Both the position numbers and the translations under genes were made by a program. A stretch of DNA of 46,990 bases from Paulinella micropora (Eukaryota > Cercozoa > Imbricatea > Euglyphida), in assembly GCA_009731375.1 (NCBI GenBank), contig BJOX01000205.1, forward strand, positions 384,436 to 431,425, in the 5' to 3' direction. Shown in pieces: positions 44,369 through 46,990 of this stretch. A model generated the notes under the pieces. The model saw only the letters and a program-made list of their open reading frames with translations, had not been told where the DNA came from and did no database searches. The number at the start of each line of letters is the position of its first letter. Within the stretch, counting starts at the first letter, position 1.

Positions 44369-44450
44369 TTGCGCCAAAAACACCTTACTACGAAATATTT
44401 GGTTGCGCCAAAACGCTGGCGCACTGGCGCACTGGCGCACTGGCGCAAAG
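44369..44450. promoter_or_regulatory. TGGCGCA/TTGCGCCA repeat array (iteron-like)
   Basis: TTGCGCCAAAA occurs at 44369 and 44403. The 8-bp unit CTGGCGCA then repeats four times at 44416-44448 (ends with GGCGCAAAG). TTGCGCC and GGCGCAA are inverted relative to each other. The array sits immediately upstream of a gene start in otherwise AT-rich DNA. Clustered short GC-rich repeats of this kind are often protein-binding sites or replication origins. The function here is inference. Confidence 0.5.
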
Positions 44451-44551
44451 ACATATTCACGGAAATAGAATTTTCTAGAATAAGTCTATTTTTGTCCATT
44501 TTTTCTAAATACTTCAAATACTTTTTACATTGCGAATTTTGCGGAAAAGAA

Positions 44552-44621
44552 GCGGTGGTTACAGTGGTATAGGAGATGCTTTCCAACTTTGAAGACGTCG
44601 GTTCGAGTCTGTAATACCGCT
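44552..44621 (+). tRNA. tRNA-Gly(UCC)-like sequence, degenerate
   Basis: The acceptor strands GCGGTGG and ATACCGC pair at five Watson-Crick and one G-U position. The D-loop has AGTGGTA, the anticodon loop would be TTTCCAA (UCC, glycine), and the T-loop TTCGAGT is canonical. The following base is T, as in bacterial-type glycine tRNAs. The anticodon and T stems pair poorly, so it may be a pseudogene. Location between an integrase and a small gene fits a virus-borne tRNA or an integration-site remnant. Confidence 0.4.
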
Positions 44622-44636
44622 TCTTTCTTTTTTTAC

Positions 44637-45329
44637 TTACAAATCTAATATTACCTTTGCCTTTTTTTCTCGCTTACTACTCCTGATATTCTCTGGTTGA
44701 ATGTCTTCTCTTTTTAGCAATTCTTTTGTCTTTTTTTCTTTAATAACTTCTTTAGTTTGCTCTTTCATATCTTTTTCTTCGTCAACAGGTTTAATAAAAT
44801 CAGTTTTCAATAAATCACGTGGGCTTACCAACTCATCGTTATTCAATATGACTTTGAAGCCAGAGCGTCCCTTGACTTTATAAATAATCTTGCTGAAAGT
44901 CTTACCGCCTTTTGAAAAAACATTTCTTTTATTTTCCTTTCTTACATTATCGCCAACATTGAATTCGTCTATTAAATTATCACGTGTGATTTTCTGTTTA
45001 TTTTTGTCTCTTCTAGCAAAGACATCCACAGGTTTGGCTTGAATTCCTCTATGAACTTTATGATTGTACGCATTGACTAAGTCTTGAATATAACTTACCC
45101 AGTCAAAATTTCTATTAGTTTCAAATAAAAGGTCAAGCCATCTCCTAATACTTCTTATCACTCTATCAACAACCGCAAGCGCTCTATGGTCGCCAACTTC
45201 AACGACATCGTGTTTAATTCCATTTTCAACAAAATAATCACGAGTAGCACCTTTATATTCTCCTCCGCTGTCAGTTGTAATTGACTTTGGTTTATAAGGT
45301 ATAGATTTCAAAGCATAATATACTTCTTT
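44637..45329 (-). CDS. DDE-type (retroviral-like) integrase, partial at the gap
   Basis: 231 codons are visible from the gap edge (45329) to the TAA at 44637. Core motifs are KSITTDSGGEYKG (second catalytic Asp near 45271), GDHRALAVVDRVIRSIRRWL (third catalytic position near 45166, 34 residues later, here Asp instead of the usual Glu) and AYNHKVHRGIQAKPVDVFA. A C-terminal SH3/chromo-like barrel follows (FNVGDNVRKENK ... VILNNDELVSPRDL), then a Lys/Glu-rich tail. The N-terminal zinc-binding half and first Asp fall in the gap. Integrases of this type insert Polintons, virophages and related viruses into host DNA. The fold could also come from a Ty3/gypsy or plasmid integrase, but the sequence is unlike the gypsy and copia integrases in this window. 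Confidence 0.75.
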   Translation of the reverse strand, partial: KEVYYALKSIPYKPKSITTDSGGEYKGATRDYFVENGIKHDVVEVGDHRALAVVDRVIRSIRRWLDLLFETNRNFDWVSYIQDLVNAYNHKVHRGIQAKPVDVFARRDKNKQKITRDNLIDEFNVGDNVRKENKRNVFSKGGKTFSKIIYKVKGRSGFKVILNNDELVSPRDLLKTDFIKPVDEEKDMKEQTKEVIKEKKTKELLKREDIQPENIRSSKREKKAKVILDL

Positions 45330-46099
45330 NNNNNNNNNNNNNNNNNNNNNNNNNNNNNNNNNNNNNNNNNNNNNNNNNNNNNNNNNNNNNNNNNNNNNNN
45401 NNNNNNNNNNNNNNNNNNNNNNNNNNNNNNNNNNNNNNNNNNNNNNNNNNNNNNNNNNNNNNNNNNNNNNNNNNNNNNNNNNNNNNNNNNNNNNNNNNNN
45501 NNNNNNNNNNNNNNNNNNNNNNNNNNNNNNNNNNNNNNNNNNNNNNNNNNNNNNNNNNNNNNNNNNNNNNNNNNNNNNNNNNNNNNNNNNNNNNNNNNNN
45601 NNNNNNNNNNNNNNNNNNNNNNNNNNNNNNNNNNNNNNNNNNNNNNNNNNNNNNNNNNNNNNNNNNNNNNNNNNNNNNNNNNNNNNNNNNNNNNNNNNNN
45701 NNNNNNNNNNNNNNNNNNNNNNNNNNNNNNNNNNNNNNNNNNNNNNNNNNNNNNNNNNNNNNNNNNNNNNNNNNNNNNNNNNNNNNNNNNNNNNNNNNNN
45801 NNNNNNNNNNNNNNNNNNNNNNNNNNNNNNNNNNNNNNNNNNNNNNNNNNNNNNNNNNNNNNNNNNNNNNNNNNNNNNNNNNNNNNNNNNNNNNNNNNNN
45901 NNNNNNNNNNNNNNNNNNNNNNNNNNNNNNNNNNNNNNNNNNNNNNNNNNNNNNNNNNNNNNNNNNNNNNNNNNNNNNNNNNNNNNNNNNNNNNNNNNNN
46001 NNNNNNNNNNNNNNNNNNNNNNNNNNNNNNNNNNNNNNNNNNNNNNNNNNNNNNNNNNNNNNNNNNNNNNNNNNNNNNNNNNNNNNNNNNNNNNNNNNN
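45330..46099. other. Assembly gap (770 N)
   Basis: It hides the integrase N-terminus and the start of the fibre gene. Whether both sides belong together rests on the scaffold join. Confidence 0.99.
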
Positions 46100-46101
46100 T
46101 A

Positions 46102-46990
46102 AATACCAAAGATGTTGATACTTGGATATCAGAGCACGAAGACAATAATGATAAAGTGTCCGCGGATGGCTCAATTAATACACACAGCGATGTGTTAATT
46201 ACAGGCACGCCCGCCGATAACCAACTGCTCATTTATAGCACAGGACAATGGAGAAACACAAACTCACCTTTTCTTAGATTGGATGGTCTCGCTATGATGT
46301 TTGGAGATTTAAATATGGGGGGTTTTAATGTAGCAAATGTCGGTAATGTTGATGGTGTTGATGTTTCGGCTCTTGATACTTCGGTGGTAAAACTAACGGG
46401 AGACCAGACTATAACAGGAAACAAAACATTTACTACTTATGTGGCCGTAAAAGATTCAAATCCATTAAATACAGGTAAGTTATTCTTCAATTACAACAAT
46501 AATATGGGCTCTATCTATTCGTCGGAGGCCGGTGGTGCAACGGGCTATCCATTATCTTTTGTCGGCTCGTCTATACTTTTTGCTCCAACAACAGGGGGTG
46601 GGATAACATTAACGGGCAATGTTTTTAATTTTAACAGCACGACAGCAATTAGCGGGCTTCCAGCGCCATTCTATGATGGTGATGCTTCAACAAAAGCATA
46701 TACCGATACAAAATTAGCAAAAGACGGCACAACGGCTATGACGGGTAGTTTAAATATGGGTGGGTTTGCTATTACAAATGTTGGTAATGTTGATGGTGTT
46801 GATGTTTCTACTCTTGATACTTTTGTGGTCAAACTAACAGGAGACCAAACTATAGGAGGAATTAAAACATTCAGCAGTATAATAAATGCGAGCGCGGGGA
46901 TTGATATGAAAAGCCAAAGTATAACAAATGTAAATCTCGTTGATGGCGTGGATGTTTCTGTCCTTGATACTTCGGTTGTCAAACTAACAG
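46102..46990 (+). CDS. Phage-type fibre/adhesin protein, partial at both ends
   Basis: One frame is open for 296 codons from the gap to the end of the window. It contains the classic tail-fibre signature DGDASTKAYTDTKLAKDGTT followed by AMTGSLNMGG (46674-46761). Three copies of a module (LNMGG..I.NVGNVDGVDVS..LDT..VKLTGDQTI.G.KTF) lie at 46305-46431, 46747-46872 and from about 46896. A Ser/Thr/Gly/Asn-rich beta region separates copies 1 and 2. Such modules form trimeric beta-structured fibres that bind host surfaces in tailed phages and occur in some eukaryotic large DNA viruses and Polinton-like viruses. The gene faces away from the integrase. The complementary-strand frames here are shadows. 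Confidence 0.75.

Larger units (their letters stand above)
43102..46990. mobile_element. End of an integrated virus-like element (Polinton/virophage-like or larger virus)
   Basis: AT-rich, intronless genes are packed with hairpins between them. They include a DDE-type integrase and a phage-type fibre protein, plus a tRNA-like sequence. This combination is known from Polinton-like viruses, virophages and large DNA viruses of protists that integrate into algal and protist genomes. No capsid, packaging ATPase, protease or DNA polymerase is visible because the window ends. A bacterial or phage contaminant joined by mis-assembly across the 770-N gap is the main alternative. Confidence 0.55.

Noticed and set aside
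46233-46982. Minus-strand frames with TTEVSRTETSTPST repeats
   Set aside because: They are antisense to the fibre modules; the plus frame is open throughout and matches a known fibre signature.
1-46990. CRISPR arrays, rRNA genes or bacterial operons
   Set aside because: No regularly spaced repeat-spacer structure and no rRNA core sequences were seen; the tandem repeats found lack unique spacers of constant length.

Overview
The window is nuclear DNA of a microbial eukaryote, probably an alga or another protist. A conserved eukaryotic gene, VPS53, is split by very short introns (46-120 nt) with GT-AG ends. Simple-sequence repeats are abundant, and several retroelement classes are present. Eleven assembly gaps occur, most of them next to G, C or T homopolymers. 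I cannot name the species from sequence alone.

Layout. 1-3.4 kb is microsatellite DNA. At 3.5-3.9 kb there is one small coiled-coil gene. 4-6.6 kb is a gap plus pyrimidine-rich and AT-rich DNA with no recognisable gene. VPS53 lies on the minus strand at 7.0-9.9 kb and is the one clearly intact host gene. From 10 to 17.5 kb there is repeat DNA: TATG microsatellites, three interleaved tandem-repeat families (10.6-12.7 kb), a tRNA-derived SINE, and stacked 5'-truncated ends of a non-LTR retrotransposon with (CAA)n tails. From 18.5 to 21 kb there are decayed ORF remnants. A broken Ty1/copia element (21.3-27.95 kb) abuts, within about 10 bp, a Ty3/gypsy element that lacks its gag and the catalytic start of its protease (27.95-33.1 kb), but whose RT, RNase H and integrase lie in one long open frame.

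From 35 to 42.6 kb there are two divergently arranged, intron-bearing, frameshifted genes. The minus-strand gene looks transposase-like. The plus-strand gene carries a permuted (beta-order) DNA methyltransferase domain and a Cys/His cluster. Their introns carry the palindrome ACTTTTATGCATAAAAGT. A block of about 165 bp is nearly identical in two places, once in each gene region, which is the signature of introner-like mobile introns. This cassette is one of the two most interesting parts of the window.

From about 43 kb to the end the DNA changes character: it is AT-rich and intronless, with hairpins between genes. A perfect 41-bp inverted repeat sits at its left border. It contains two small minus-strand genes, a short TGGCGCA repeat array, a degenerate tRNA-Gly-like sequence, a DDE-type integrase and, beyond a gap, the start of a phage-type fibre protein with MTGSLNMGG repeats. 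This looks like one end of an integrated Polinton-like, virophage-like or larger virus. Capsid, ATPase and polymerase genes, which would prove it, are not in the window.
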